A stretch of DNA of 18,131 nt from Chlorobiota bacterium (GTDB taxonomy: Bacteria > Bacteroidota > Bacteroidia > Bacteroidales > JAADJA01): the NCBI GenBank assembly GCA_030592565.1, contig JAUVIX010000023.1, positions 1 through 18,131 on the forward strand, written 5' to 3'. Positions 1 through 7,666 of this stretch are shown here, piece after piece. Both the position numbers and the translations under genes were made by a program. The notes beneath the pieces were generated by a model. That model saw only the letters and a list, made by a program, of their open reading frames with translations. It ran no database searches and had not been told where the DNA came from. Positions within the stretch are counted from its first letter, which is position 1. Every line of letters begins with the position of its first letter.

Positions 1-2
1 AT

Positions 3-2432
3 TTAATCCAGTTTCCATTCGAGAATGCCTCCTGAGAAGTTTTCTTGTAGTTCAATTTCTAATTTCAGTGATTTTGTTTTTATACTTGAGATTTCGATAG
101 AGGTAAATTTATCTTTTAAAACCGGGTATTCACCATGTTTTGATATCTCTTTCCATTTTCCTTTTTTCAAATATAACACTCTCCATGTTTCTGGAATCCT
201 GCAACCACCTTGGGGCCCATCATCGAACCAATATATATGAATATGACTAATGGTTGTCTCTTCTTCAAAATCATATTGTACCCATTCTGTTGTTCCTTTA
301 TGATCCCAAAATGTTAATCTGGGAATTTCATGATCGTTAGAGCTTTTTGGATTAACCTGATCGTTGACTGCCGTAATTTGATCGTGAATATATGATGCCG
401 ATACTTTGCTTTCTGATGTTATAGTTGGCGGCAGATTTGGGTTAGCTACCGATTTTTCATAAGGAAACCAAACTGTCATTTCACCACTTCCTCTGTGCGC
501 CCACGCGTAATATGGAATAGCAACAAAGTTTTGTTCTTTTTCTATTGTAGAATTACCTGATTTATCAATGATTAACGATTTTGATGCTCCTTCTAAAATG
601 TTAACCCCATTAATTAGATTATCTTTATATTCATAGGTAAAATCAGCATCTTTATCTAATAACAGGTTCCGTACTTTCCCTCCATTATCAACCCATTCCG
701 CACAATATACTATAGGGCCCCTTTCAATGGAAAATTTCCCATTATCTTCTTCAACTTTTTTATTTGCTATGACTTTTCGTACCGGCATTGGGAAATTAAT
801 TTCGATAACATCTCCATTTTCCCATCGCCTGTTGATTTTAGCATAGCCATTATTGACAGTGTATTTTGTCTCTTTGCTATTGATTTTAATAACAGGTTTT
901 TGATCAAAATCATTCATATAATGATACAAATCAGATGGTACGGGTTTGTTTTGAGCCCACCCTGGAATTCTTAATGAAACAGTAAATGTTGACTTGCTTT
1001 CAGGTTCGATGCCGATTCTTACATTTCCATCCCAGGGATAATTGGTACTTTGCGAAATAACGATATCCCCGAAATCCATATTTATATTTGCCTCATTCCC
1101 AATATAGAGGTTAATGAACAGATCATCTTTTGTGTGTGCATATACATATCCGGGTAATGATGGTAAAAAACGAGCAACGTTTGTCGGACAGCACGAGCAA
1201 CTAAACCAGGGCTGCCTTTCGTGACTGCCATCAGATTCAAGTGGATTCGGATAGAAAAATTTATCACCATAAATTGAAACCCCCGAAAGAAATCCATTGT
1301 AAAGTGTACGTTCTAAAACATCAATATATTTCGCATTACCATTTAATAAAAACATTCTTTGATTCCATAACATATTTGCAATAGCAGCACAGGTTTCATT
1401 ATAAGCACTTAAGTTTGGCAAATAGTAATTATCACCAAATGCCTCACCGGCATGTTTGGCACCAATTCCACCTGTGATATATAATTTTTTCGATACTACG
1501 TTATTCCATAATTCATCTACTGCCTTATTGTAATTTACATCGTCTGTAAGAGCTGCAATATCCGCCATTCCTGAATACATATATACTGCTCTTACTGCAT
1601 GTCCTACAGCTTCTGATTGCTCAATTACAGGTTCGTGGTCCTGAGTATATACTTTGTTGTTTCCATCCTCACCATAAACATATAGTTCATGGCCATCGGC
1701 ATTACCTCTTTGATCTAAGAAATATTTAGCAAGACTTAAGTATTTTTCATCACCTGTAACCCTGTAAAGTTTTACTAAGCCAATCTCAATTTCCTGATGT
1801 CCGGGAACTCCGTGTAACTGGTCTTTGCCCGGGCCAAAAACTTCATCAACCAAATTAGCACTCTTAATTGCAACATCTAATAAAGATCTTTTGCCGGTTG
1901 CCTGGTAATATGCAACGGCAGCTTCGTACATATGTCCAATATTGTAAAGTTCGTGGCTGTCTTTTAATTGCGACCATCTTGTTTCTCCCGTATGCCGTGG
2001 TAAGCTATCGGGGTTAATGGTTCTGCAAGTAAATAGATAACCATCATCTTCCTGTGCTGCGGCAATTTTTGCAATCAGATCATCTAAGTATTTTTCTAAT
2101 TCCGGATCAGGATATATATTCAACGAATATGATGCGCCTTCAATTACCTTAAAAACATCAGAATCGTTATATCTTATTCCTACAAAAGAACCACTCTGCA
2201 AGCCTCCTGCAATTGCAAAATTGTCAATCCTGTGAGTCTCCTCGCATTTTCTAAAATCATAAGGAATGGTGATAATTCTATTTGTATCTAATCTTGGTAG
2301 CCAAAAATTGTCTGTAAACTTCACATCTGTAAATGCTACCGGTTTAACAGGATAATCTTTAATGCTATTATCCTTGTTTGAACATGACACTACGAAAATT
2401 GTTACGAGCAATAATAAATTTAACTTTTTCAT
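3..2432 (-). CDS. GH127-type beta-L-arabinofuranosidase lipoprotein with C-terminal discoidin-like domain
   Basis: An 809-residue exported glycosidase of the DUF1680 family (GH127, possibly GH146), which removes beta-L-arabinofuranosyl residues from plant-type glycans using a catalytic cysteine held by a zinc site. The N-terminus is a lipoprotein signal (MKKLNLLLLVTIFVVSC, lipidated Cys17), so it should be anchored in a membrane outside the cytoplasm. The family's metal and catalytic residues are visible: E346-T-C348 in NETCAA, and C412-S-C414-C415 in CSCCPTN. These match the Glu-x-Cys and Cys-x-Cys-Cys patterns of the characterised Bifidobacterium enzyme HypBA1, where the first Cys of the pair is the nucleophile. 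An (alpha/alpha)6 barrel would occupy about residues 30-430, followed by beta-sandwich domains. The last ~130 residues resemble an F5/8-type (CBM32-like) discoidin domain. No SusC/SusD partner or other glycosidase adjoins it. The family call is firm; the exact substrate is inferred. Confidence 0.9.
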   Translation of the reverse strand: MKKLNLLLLVTIFVVSCSNKDNSIKDYPVKPVAFTDVKFTDNFWLPRLDTNRIITIPYDFRKCEETHRIDNFAIAGGLQSGSFVGIRYNDSDVFKVIEGASYSLNIYPDPELEKYLDDLIAKIAAAQEDDGYLFTCRTINPDSLPRHTGETRWSQLKDSHELYNIGHMYEAAVAYYQATGKRSLLDVAIKSANLVDEVFGPGKDQLHGVPGHQEIEIGLVKLYRVTGDEKYLSLAKYFLDQRGNADGHELYVYGEDGNNKVYTQDHEPVIEQSEAVGHAVRAVYMYSGMADIAALTDDVNYNKAVDELWNNVVSKKLYITGGIGAKHAGEAFGDNYYLPNLSAYNETCAAIANMLWNQRMFLLNGNAKYIDVLERTLYNGFLSGVSIYGDKFFYPNPLESDGSHERQPWFSCSCCPTNVARFLPSLPGYVYAHTKDDLFINLYIGNEANINMDFGDIVISQSTNYPWDGNVRIGIEPESKSTFTVSLRIPGWAQNKPVPSDLYHYMNDFDQKPVIKINSKETKYTVNNGYAKINRRWENGDVIEINFPMPVRKVIANKKVEEDNGKFSIERGPIVYCAEWVDNGGKVRNLLLDKDADFTYEYKDNLINGVNILEGASKSLIIDKSGNSTIEKEQNFVAIPYYAWAHRGSGEMTVWFPYEKSVANPNLPPTITSESKVSASYIHDQITAVNDQVNPKSSNDHEIPRLTFWDHKGTTEWVQYDFEEETTISHIHIYWFDDGPQGGCRIPETWRVLYLKKGKWKEISKHGEYPVLKDKFTSIEISSIKTKSLKLEIELQENFSGGILEWKLD

Positions 2433-2594
2433 ATCTATTTAATTTATATACTTTTATTTTTTGCCAACAAATAAAACTAAAAATGTTAAAAAAAACCATA
2501 ATGAGGTTGAGAAAAATGGCGGGACATCCTGAATCTAAATTTTACAACCCATTAGAATGTGGTAAAATGCTCGCCATAATTACGAGATAATATG

Positions 2595-2610
2595 GAATAC
2601 AGTAGTATTC
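2595..2610. repeat. Hairpin GAATAC-AGTA-GTATTC in the GH127 leader
   Basis: Perfect 6-base inverted repeat with a 4-base loop. If the candidate promoter at 2674-2705 is used, the hairpin lies in the 5' untranslated leader of the GH127 mRNA. On the plus strand a T-rich stretch (TTGTTTTCTTT) follows it, but no plus-strand gene ends nearby. Function unknown. Confidence 0.35.
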
Positions 2611-2673
2611 TTGTTTTCTTTAGAAAATGTAATATTGTTTTAAACAAAGTCATTTGTAACTTTTATACAAGAG

Positions 2674-2705
2674 CAAAATTATGTATTTATTTGCTGATTT
2701 CTCAA
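2674..2705 (-). promoter_or_regulatory. Candidate Bacteroidota promoter for the GH127 gene
   Basis: On the minus strand there is a TTG (2703-2705), a 21-base gap, and TAATTTTG (2674-2681). This fits the Bacteroidota pattern of a -33 TTG and a -7 TAnnTTTG. Transcription would start near 2667, leaving a leader of about 235 bases before the ATG at 2432. It is the only place in this gap where I found both boxes at the usual spacing, but the sequence is AT-rich and chance matches are possible. Confidence 0.45.
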
Positions 2706-2827
2706 AAAAGTTTTCAATATCTAATTCAATATCATCTGGAATTATTAATTCCAAGTTTTTACTCACCCTTTTCAGAAAGACCCAATAATGTTTATACTGC
2801 CTTAGTCGTATTCCCCTATGCCTGCAA

Positions 2828-4084
2828 TCAAATCTCCAATCTCCTGACGGGCATTGTCATACATCTTGCTCCTCCCCCACCGCGTGCGAGTTCAGAACCT
2901 TCGATGGTTACAACACATTTACTGTATCCGTCGGGATGAGTTTTCCCCAGCAAAATATCTTTGGCTTCGATAACTTCAAATCCATTTTTATTCAATGCTT
3001 CAACAGTATAATTATTTCTACCATAACCAATCACTTTCCCGGGAGCAAAGGCAAAAAAATTTGCTCCGCTGTGCCACTGCTCCCTCTCCTGAATAGTACG
3101 ATCATTCTCACCTCCACAAAAAACAGGCTTCAGATCAGCACCAAGTTTCTTTAATATCTCTAAAATATTGTTCACATTGTTTATTTTTACAACTTTGCCA
3201 TTGTCGATGGTGATATGAACGGTTTGATATTTATTGGGATGCAATATTAGAGGTTCGTAAACCATACACTGATCCTGATCGAGCATTGTAAATGTCATAT
3301 CAAGGTGAATGAAAGATTCAGGAGAATAGGGCAACTCCTGAATTATAATATGACGGCTCTCTTTTCTCTCTTTAAGACATTTTAAAATATAATCTATCCC
3401 TTGTGAAGTAGTCCGGGCACCGATTCCTATAACCATAATATCTTCCCTTACAATCAGAATATCGCCGCCTTCAATGGTACAGTTCTCACCACACCCGTTT
3501 GATGTAGATGGGTCGAAAGTCAACGTTTTAAAATCAGGATGATTATTGAAAACAGCTTTCATTATCAAGGCTTCCCTGTTTCTGACCTTGTTAGCCATCT
3601 TTCCAATGAGTATTTTATTTTGAATGGAAATGGAAGCGTCGCGCATAAAGAAAAAGTTGTGAAGCGGCGGAAGCGAAAATCTCTCCTTTGTCAGGAACTT
3701 AGTGAGATTATCCTTTTTCATCGGGACTCCCTCTATTAATTGTATTGCAAGGTTTTTTGCAGGTATTCCCCGAATAAAACTCTCCTCTCCAAAAACATCC
3801 TCTTCCGAAAGAATTTCATCGAGCAAATCATTCATTACAGACTCATCCATCAAAATATCACTTAAGAGAGTGTTTACTTCATAAGTCTTTGTAACACTGT
3901 CAAGAACGCCTTTGAACTGTTCATACTCTTTTAGTGCAACTTCCAGATTCAAAATATCGCTGTAAAGTGCTCGCTTGGCACTTTCAGGGGTCATATTTTC
4001 GACTTCACTTCCGGGTTTATGAAGCAGAACTCCTTCGAGCTTACCAATTTCTGATGTTATGGCTATTCTGTTATTTTCGGGCAT
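2828..4084 (-). CDS. arcA: Arginine deiminase
   Basis: A 418-residue cytoplasmic enzyme that hydrolyses L-arginine to L-citrulline and ammonia. The guanidine-modifying family's residues are all visible: FFMRDAS (substrate Asp), CTIEGGDIL (Glu and Asp), IHLDMTF (catalytic His and Asp), the EQWHSGANFFAFAPG stretch, and the nucleophile Cys408 in GGGGARCMTMP close to the C-terminus. Length and Cys position are nearly those of the Pseudomonas enzyme (418 residues, Cys406). I chose the ATG at 4084 over the one at 4123 because a good -7 promoter box lies between them (4110-4117), and the 13 extra residues are not family-like. No ornithine carbamoyltransferase, carbamate kinase or antiporter gene is visible in this window, so an ATP-yielding arc pathway cannot be inferred from context. 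The symbol rests on the enzyme family only. Confidence 0.9.
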   Translation of the reverse strand: MPENNRIAITSEIGKLEGVLLHKPGSEVENMTPESAKRALYSDILNLEVALKEYEQFKGVLDSVTKTYEVNTLLSDILMDESVMNDLLDEILSEEDVFGEESFIRGIPAKNLAIQLIEGVPMKKDNLTKFLTKERFSLPPLHNFFFMRDASISIQNKILIGKMANKVRNREALIMKAVFNNHPDFKTLTFDPSTSNGCGENCTIEGGDILIVREDIMVIGIGARTTSQGIDYILKCLKERKESRHIIIQELPYSPESFIHLDMTFTMLDQDQCMVYEPLILHPNKYQTVHITIDNGKVVKINNVNNILEILKKLGADLKPVFCGGENDRTIQEREQWHSGANFFAFAPGKVIGYGRNNYTVEALNKNGFEVIEAKDILLGKTHPDGYSKCVVTIEGSELARGGGGARCMTMPVRRLEI

Positions 4085-4109
4085 AATTATTAATCTTAAA
4101 ATGAGCTTG

Positions 4110-4117
4110 CAAAGATA
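4110..4117 (-). promoter_or_regulatory. -7 box of the arginine deiminase promoter
   Basis: TATCTTTG on the minus strand, an exact TAnnTTTG match, 25 bases upstream of the ATG at 4084. It supports that start, since a start at 4123 would lie upstream of the promoter. No TTG at the usual -33 spacing was found. Confidence 0.6.
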
Positions 4118-4160
4118 AGGCAATTATTTATTGAATTTTATGGTGCTGTAATACATGATC

Positions 4161-4228
4161 GAATGGATCCATTCAGGCGTGTGGGAAATCCTTTGCTCTG
4201 CTGAAGCTACACGCATTGCCGTCGGCAA
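4161..4228. repeat. Cluster of short palindromes between the thioredoxin-like and arginine deiminase genes
   Basis: The 205-base gap 4085-4289 has a locally higher GC content than its surroundings. It contains a perfect 14-base palindrome GAATGGATCCATTC (4161-4174) and an inverted repeat TTGCC-GTC-GGCAA (4216-4228). A related GC-rich stretch (GGCAGCCGATGG) follows at about 4235. No ORF here looks like a protein. It could be a termination region for the minus-strand thioredoxin-like gene or a degenerate REP-like element; neither run of bases is followed by a T-tract on the minus strand. Confidence 0.35.
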
Positions 4229-4289
4229 GCCTTTGGCAGCCGATGGAAAGCGGTGTCGATTTAGAAATACCCAAATTTGGGATTATAAA

Positions 4290-5663
4290 TTATTCCAGAA
4301 TATTTTCTTCAATTAAAGCATTTTTTAGTTCCTGGAATGTGATGGGTTTTGCAACAATTTTTTGATTTTTATCGAGCAGAAACATTGTGGGAGTTGCATA
4401 TACATTATAATCAACGGCAGCCTGGCTGTCCCATCCTTTCAGGTCGGAGCCGTTAAGCCAGGTATATCCACCCTGATGTAGGGCCGCAATCCATTCATCT
4501 TTATTGCCATCCAGTGACACTGCAAGGACTTCAAGGTTTTTTCTATTGATACTGTTTTCATATAGATTGTAAATTTTCGGTAGAGTTTCAATGCAGTGAG
4601 AACACCAGGAAGCCCAGAAAACTACAAGTGTATATTTCGATTTAATTTTATTAAGATTGATAGCATTCCCACCTTCGTCAGGAATTGAAATATCCGGCGC
4701 CTTCTTGCCTATAGAAAGTTCGGCATATTTTTCAAGCCGGGTTTGAAGATCATTTTTCTTATCTTCATTCTCGCACTGTTCGGGAGTGTAGTTTTCGGCA
4801 ATATAATCCAGAACCTTATCAAAATGATACCGCTCAAAACCTCCTACAAGATAATCCACAATGAAGTCATAAATAATGTTGTTATCCATGGCTTTATACA
4901 TAATCTTATCAACAGCCTTAATAAACTCATTTTCAAGTTGATCTTGTTTAAATGATGGATTGCTGTACAGTGTCAGGTATTCGATTGCAAGGGTTGTGTA
5001 AACGTTGCTCCTAACAAGTTCCACATCCGTAAAATCCACATTATCGAAATAATGCTCAATAGCATACTCTCTTCTTCCGGCTTCATTAAGTTCAGGATTA
5101 TAATAGATTGGTTTTCTTATACGTATTATTTTCGTTGCATAGTTGTCGGGATATTTTGCAACAAGGCTATCAATAAACTTCAGGAATTGTTTTTGAACGG
5201 ATATGTATTTATTCAGGACAGTATCACAAAAAGGATCATCCTTCGGGAAATAATTCACAACAGGAGCCAGTAGATCGAATTTTCTTCTGTAATTATTTCC
5301 CTCCTTCAGAAAAGCAAAATACTCCATGTTTTCATCCGACTTCAAAACTTTCAAACTATCATATAAAGCATCAACTTGTGTGCTGATTTCAATATCTTCA
5401 TCATTGTATATCAAATCAATAAAACTGTTTTTGTCAAGAAGAACCCTGTACATTCCAGCAGGCATTCCTTGAGAAACATTAAACACAAAGAAACCTGTTG
5501 TATCGGACATTACGGAATCTATTTTTGTGTTTTTATCGCCATAAAAATTGGCAAGATAGACCTCCTTTAGAGCCAATCCTTTAACAGTAAATTTGAACGT
5601 GTGGTTTTGTGCTGATAATAACGTTGAAATAAAGAAAAACAAAAGAAATGGTGTTTTTTTCAT
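4290..5663 (-). CDS. Exported TlpA-like thioredoxin-fold protein
   Basis: A 457-residue protein with a signal peptide (MKKTPFLLFFFISTLLSAQ) and a C-terminal TlpA/AhpC-type thioredoxin domain from about residue 315. The redox motif is WASWCSHC, with cysteines at 354 and 357, and a cis-Pro region (VYATPTMFLL) follows. Such proteins act outside the cytoplasm as thiol-disulfide reductants or oxidants. The first ~110 residues resemble the DUF4369-type beta domain often found before TlpA domains in Bacteroidota, and residues ~115-310 form a helical region like DUF5106. The partner is unknown. The gene begins 21 bases after the stop of the small ORF at 5685-5807 and probably shares that ORF's promoter (box at 5829-5836). 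Confidence 0.85.
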   Translation of the reverse strand: MKKTPFLLFFFISTLLSAQNHTFKFTVKGLALKEVYLANFYGDKNTKIDSVMSDTTGFFVFNVSQGMPAGMYRVLLDKNSFIDLIYNDEDIEISTQVDALYDSLKVLKSDENMEYFAFLKEGNNYRRKFDLLAPVVNYFPKDDPFCDTVLNKYISVQKQFLKFIDSLVAKYPDNYATKIIRIRKPIYYNPELNEAGRREYAIEHYFDNVDFTDVELVRSNVYTTLAIEYLTLYSNPSFKQDQLENEFIKAVDKIMYKAMDNNIIYDFIVDYLVGGFERYHFDKVLDYIAENYTPEQCENEDKKNDLQTRLEKYAELSIGKKAPDISIPDEGGNAINLNKIKSKYTLVVFWASWCSHCIETLPKIYNLYENSINRKNLEVLAVSLDGNKDEWIAALHQGGYTWLNGSDLKGWDSQAAVDYNVYATPTMFLLDKNQKIVAKPITFQELKNALIEENILE

Positions 5664-5684
5664 ACTGAAATTTTATTCCTGAAC

Positions 5685-5807
5685 TTAAAACGATTTAGTC
5701 TGATAATAATCTCCCGATGAAGCAACTACTTGAAAGGAAACCGATTGTGCGTATAAAAAAAAAGAAAGTAACACAACTGACAGAAGTAAAGTAAATATTT
5801 TCATCAT
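5685..5807 (-). pseudogene. 40-codon ORF, apparent N-terminal remnant of a secreted protein
   Basis: Reads MMKIFTLLLSVVLLSFFLYAQ, a complete signal peptide ending in the usual Bacteroidota -AQ, then SVSFQVVASSGDYYQTKSF and a stop. The segment VVASSGDYYQ resembles the first mature residues of short secreted Bacteroidota proteins that end in a type IX secretion sorting domain (from memory of the family). Here the chain stops after about 20 mature residues, and no sorting domain or continuation is seen before the next gene. It could be the stub left by a deletion, or a real short secreted peptide. It has its own -7 box (5829-5836), which now probably drives the thioredoxin-like gene. Confidence 0.5.
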
Positions 5808-5828
5808 ATAATACTCTGGTTTAAACCA

Positions 5829-5836
5829 CAAAAGTA
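5829..5836 (-). promoter_or_regulatory. -7 box upstream of the 40-codon ORF and thioredoxin-like gene
   Basis: TACTTTTG on the minus strand, an exact TAnnTTTG match, 21 bases before the ATG at 5807. It would transcribe the small ORF and the thioredoxin-like gene together. The nearest TTG (5852-5854) is closer than the usual -33 spacing. Confidence 0.5.
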
Positions 5837-5925
5837 TGACTTTTTTAAAAACAATTTTAAACTAAAGAATCTTTTTGCAAAATATTTATAGACAGAGTAT
5901 TCGATTTCTTTTGAGAGGAATTATC

Positions 5926-5933
5926 TATCTTTG
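5926..5933 (+). promoter_or_regulatory. -7 box of the recX promoter
   Basis: TATCTTTG followed by CAAAAG, an exact TAnnTTTG match, 34 bases upstream of the recX ATG. It faces away from the minus-strand box at 5829-5836, so the ~90 bases between them form a divergent promoter region. No TTG at ideal -33 spacing. Confidence 0.6.
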
Positions 5934-5967
5934 CAAAAGAATTAACTAAAATAAAAACCTTATCTGT

Positions 5968-6432
5968 ATGACAAAAAACCTCTCTGAAATAAAGCAAAAA
6001 GCAGCCCGGTTCTGTGCCTACCAGGAGCGCTGCATCAGTGATATAAAACGGAAACTTAAAACACTGAATGCAACAGACGAAGAAACCAATACAATAATTG
6101 GTGAACTAATCAATGAAGGTTTTCTGAATGAGGAACGATTTTCACGGCTGTTTGGAAGTGGGAAATTCAGGATAAAAGGTTGGGGCAGAATGAAGATATA
6201 CAAAGCTTTGCAAGAAAAAGGAATTAAGGGACCAGATATCAGGAAGGCGATAGATGAAATTGATGAAGAGGAATACCTGCAAAAACTCAAATCAATAATG
6301 AAGAAGAAAGAAAAGGAGCTGACGGATGAGGATTTTACCAAAAGAAAGCAAAAACTTGTTAATTTTGCAACCGGTAGAGGATTTGAAAGCGGACTGATTT
6401 GGGAAGTGATGAAAGAAATAAATTACAAATAA
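5968..6432 (+). CDS. recX: RecX regulatory protein
   Basis: A 154-residue cytoplasmic protein that binds RecA and restrains its filament assembly or activity. It has the family's all-helical tandem repeats: an N-terminal repeat (ARFCAYQERCISDIKRKL), a middle one with the characteristic GFLNEERFSR and a basic FRIKGWGRMKI stretch, and a C-terminal one (KRKQKLVNFATGRGFESGL). Length is normal for RecX. recA is not in the window. The start is set by the ATG 34 bases after a good -7 box. A 140-base gap separates it from prfB, so the two may or may not share a transcript. Confidence 0.88.
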   Translation: MTKNLSEIKQKAARFCAYQERCISDIKRKLKTLNATDEETNTIIGELINEGFLNEERFSRLFGSGKFRIKGWGRMKIYKALQEKGIKGPDIRKAIDEIDEEEYLQKLKSIMKKKEKELTDEDFTKRKQKLVNFATGRGFESGLIWEVMKEINYK

Positions 6433-6572
6433 ACAAATATCAATTATCAAATAATATTCAATTATTAAACTCCCAATAATCAAACGTTTAATAAAGTTTG
6501 CATTTTAGTCATTTGGATTTTGAATTTTATTTGGGTTTTGGTTTTTAAGTTTTGGATTTTAAAAGAACTGTT
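6433..6572. other. AT-rich spacer between recX and prfB
   Basis: 140 bases with no ORF of interest. It contains the inverted repeat CAAAC...GTTTG (6481-6500, around the palindrome AAACGTTT) and a run of imperfect repeats of TTGGATTTT/TTGGGTTTT type (about 6511-6562). No exact TAnnTTTG box was found, so the origin of the prfB transcript is unclear. Confidence 0.4.
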
Positions 6573-7659
6573 ATGATCTTAAAAGAACAGATAAAGGATT
6601 TGCGTGAGAGGCTTGATGCCTTGAGGAGGTTCCTTTGACATTAATAAAAAGTTAAAACAGATAGAGGAAGAAGAACTTACTACCCAATCACAGGATTTCT
6701 GGAATGACCCTAAAAAGGCTGAGGAGGTTATGAGGTCGATTAAGGCTAAGAAAAACTGGACAAAAAAATTTGAAGTTGTAAAATCAGGGTTTGAAGACCT
6801 GGAAGTATTGTTTGAGTTTTTCAACGAAGGTGAAGCAACGGAGGAAGAACTTGACAAGCAGTACGAAAAGGCGGTTAAGCTAATCGAAGACCTTGAGTTT
6901 TTGAAAATGTTAAGCGGTGAAGAGGATAAACTTAATGCCATACTTCAGATTAACCCCGGAGCCGGAGGAACTGAAAGCCAGGACTGGGCTCAGATGCTTA
7001 TGCGAATGTACATCAGGTGGGGTGAAAGAAATAATTATAAAGTCAAGGAACTTGATTTTCAGGAGGGAGATATTGCAGGAATAAAATCCGTTTCACTGGA
7101 ATTTGAAGGTGAATTTGCCTTTGGATACCTAAAAGGAGAGAATGGAGTTCACAGGCTTGTACGTCTGTCGCCATTTGATTCGGCCAATAAACGTCACACA
7201 TCCTTTGCATCAGTTTATGTCTATCCCGTTGTTGATAATAATATTGAAATTGAAATAAACGCTTCTGATATTACGTGGGATACCTTTAGAGCAAGCGGGC
7301 CTGGCGGACAAAATGTCAACAAGGTGGAAACAGCAGTCAGGCTACGCCACCAGCCAAGCGGCATCATTGTAGAATGTCAGGAGACACGTTCACAGGGACA
7401 AAATCGTGACAAAGCTTTGCAAATGCTTAAATCGCAGTTGTATGAGATTGAGATGAGAAAAAAACGCGAGGCCCAGGCAGAGATTGAAGGCAACAAGAAA
7501 AAGATTGAGTGGGGTTCACAAATCAGAAATTATGTGATGCACCCGTATAAGATGGTTAAGGATCTTCGTACCAGCGTAGAAACCGGTAATGTACAGGCTG
7601 TGATGGATGGCGACCTTGATAACTTCATCAAGGCTTATCTTATGGAATTTGGAGGGTAA
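6573..7659 (+). CDS. prfB: Peptide chain release factor 2, with programmed +1 frameshift
   Basis: RF2 recognises UGA and UAA stop codons and triggers release of the finished peptide. Translation starts at the ATG at 6573 and runs 21 codons to an in-frame TGA (6636-6638). A +1 shift at CTT-TGA-C lets reading continue from 6637 as DINKKLKQIEEEE and on to the TAA at 7657-7659, giving 361 residues. The two functional motifs are present: S199-P200-F201 (stop-codon recognition, SPFDSANKRH) and G244-G245-Q246 (peptidyl-tRNA hydrolysis, ASGPGGQNVNK). Both are six residues earlier than in E. coli RF2. Any ORF call starting inside the second frame misses the first ~50 residues. The restriction gene begins 7 bases after the stop. 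Confidence 0.95.
6624..6639 (+). promoter_or_regulatory. RF2 autoregulatory frameshift site
   Basis: AGGAGG-TTC-CTT-TGA-C. The SD-like hexamer AGGAGG (6624-6629) is three bases from the slippery CTT, the same spacing as in E. coli prfB (AGGGGG-TAT-CTT-TGA-C). Known mechanism: when RF2 is scarce, the ribosome pauses at the slow UGA and slips +1, assisted by anti-SD pairing. When RF2 is plentiful, the 21-residue product is released. Confidence 0.93.
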
Positions 7660-7666
7660 TTCTACA

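Larger units (their letters stand above)
2433..2827. other. 395-base intergenic stretch upstream of the GH127 gene
   Basis: This lies between the start of the GH127 gene and the end of the arginine deiminase gene, both on the minus strand. It is AT-rich, and the ORFs crossing it resemble no protein I recognise. It holds a candidate minus-strand promoter (2674-2705), a hairpin with 6-base arms (2595-2610), and a second AT-rich inverted repeat (arms 2737-2743 and 2747-2753) followed on the plus strand by a short T-run. With no plus-strand gene ending here, the last is a weak terminator candidate. No clear factor-independent terminator was found for the arginine deiminase gene on the minus strand. 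Confidence 0.5.

Noticed and set aside
2592..2939. Plus-strand ORF of 115 codons across the intergenic region and the arginine deiminase end
   Set aside because: Overlaps the real gene, has no family features, and its composition reflects AT-rich spacer sequence.
4085..4123. Earlier ATG for arginine deiminase
   Set aside because: A -7 promoter box lies within this segment, and the extra residues do not resemble the family.
6636..6638. In-frame stop codon early in prfB, as in a pseudogene or sequencing error
   Set aside because: The context AGGAGG-TTC-CTT-TGA-C is the known RF2 programmed frameshift site, and the +1 frame continues as normal RF2.
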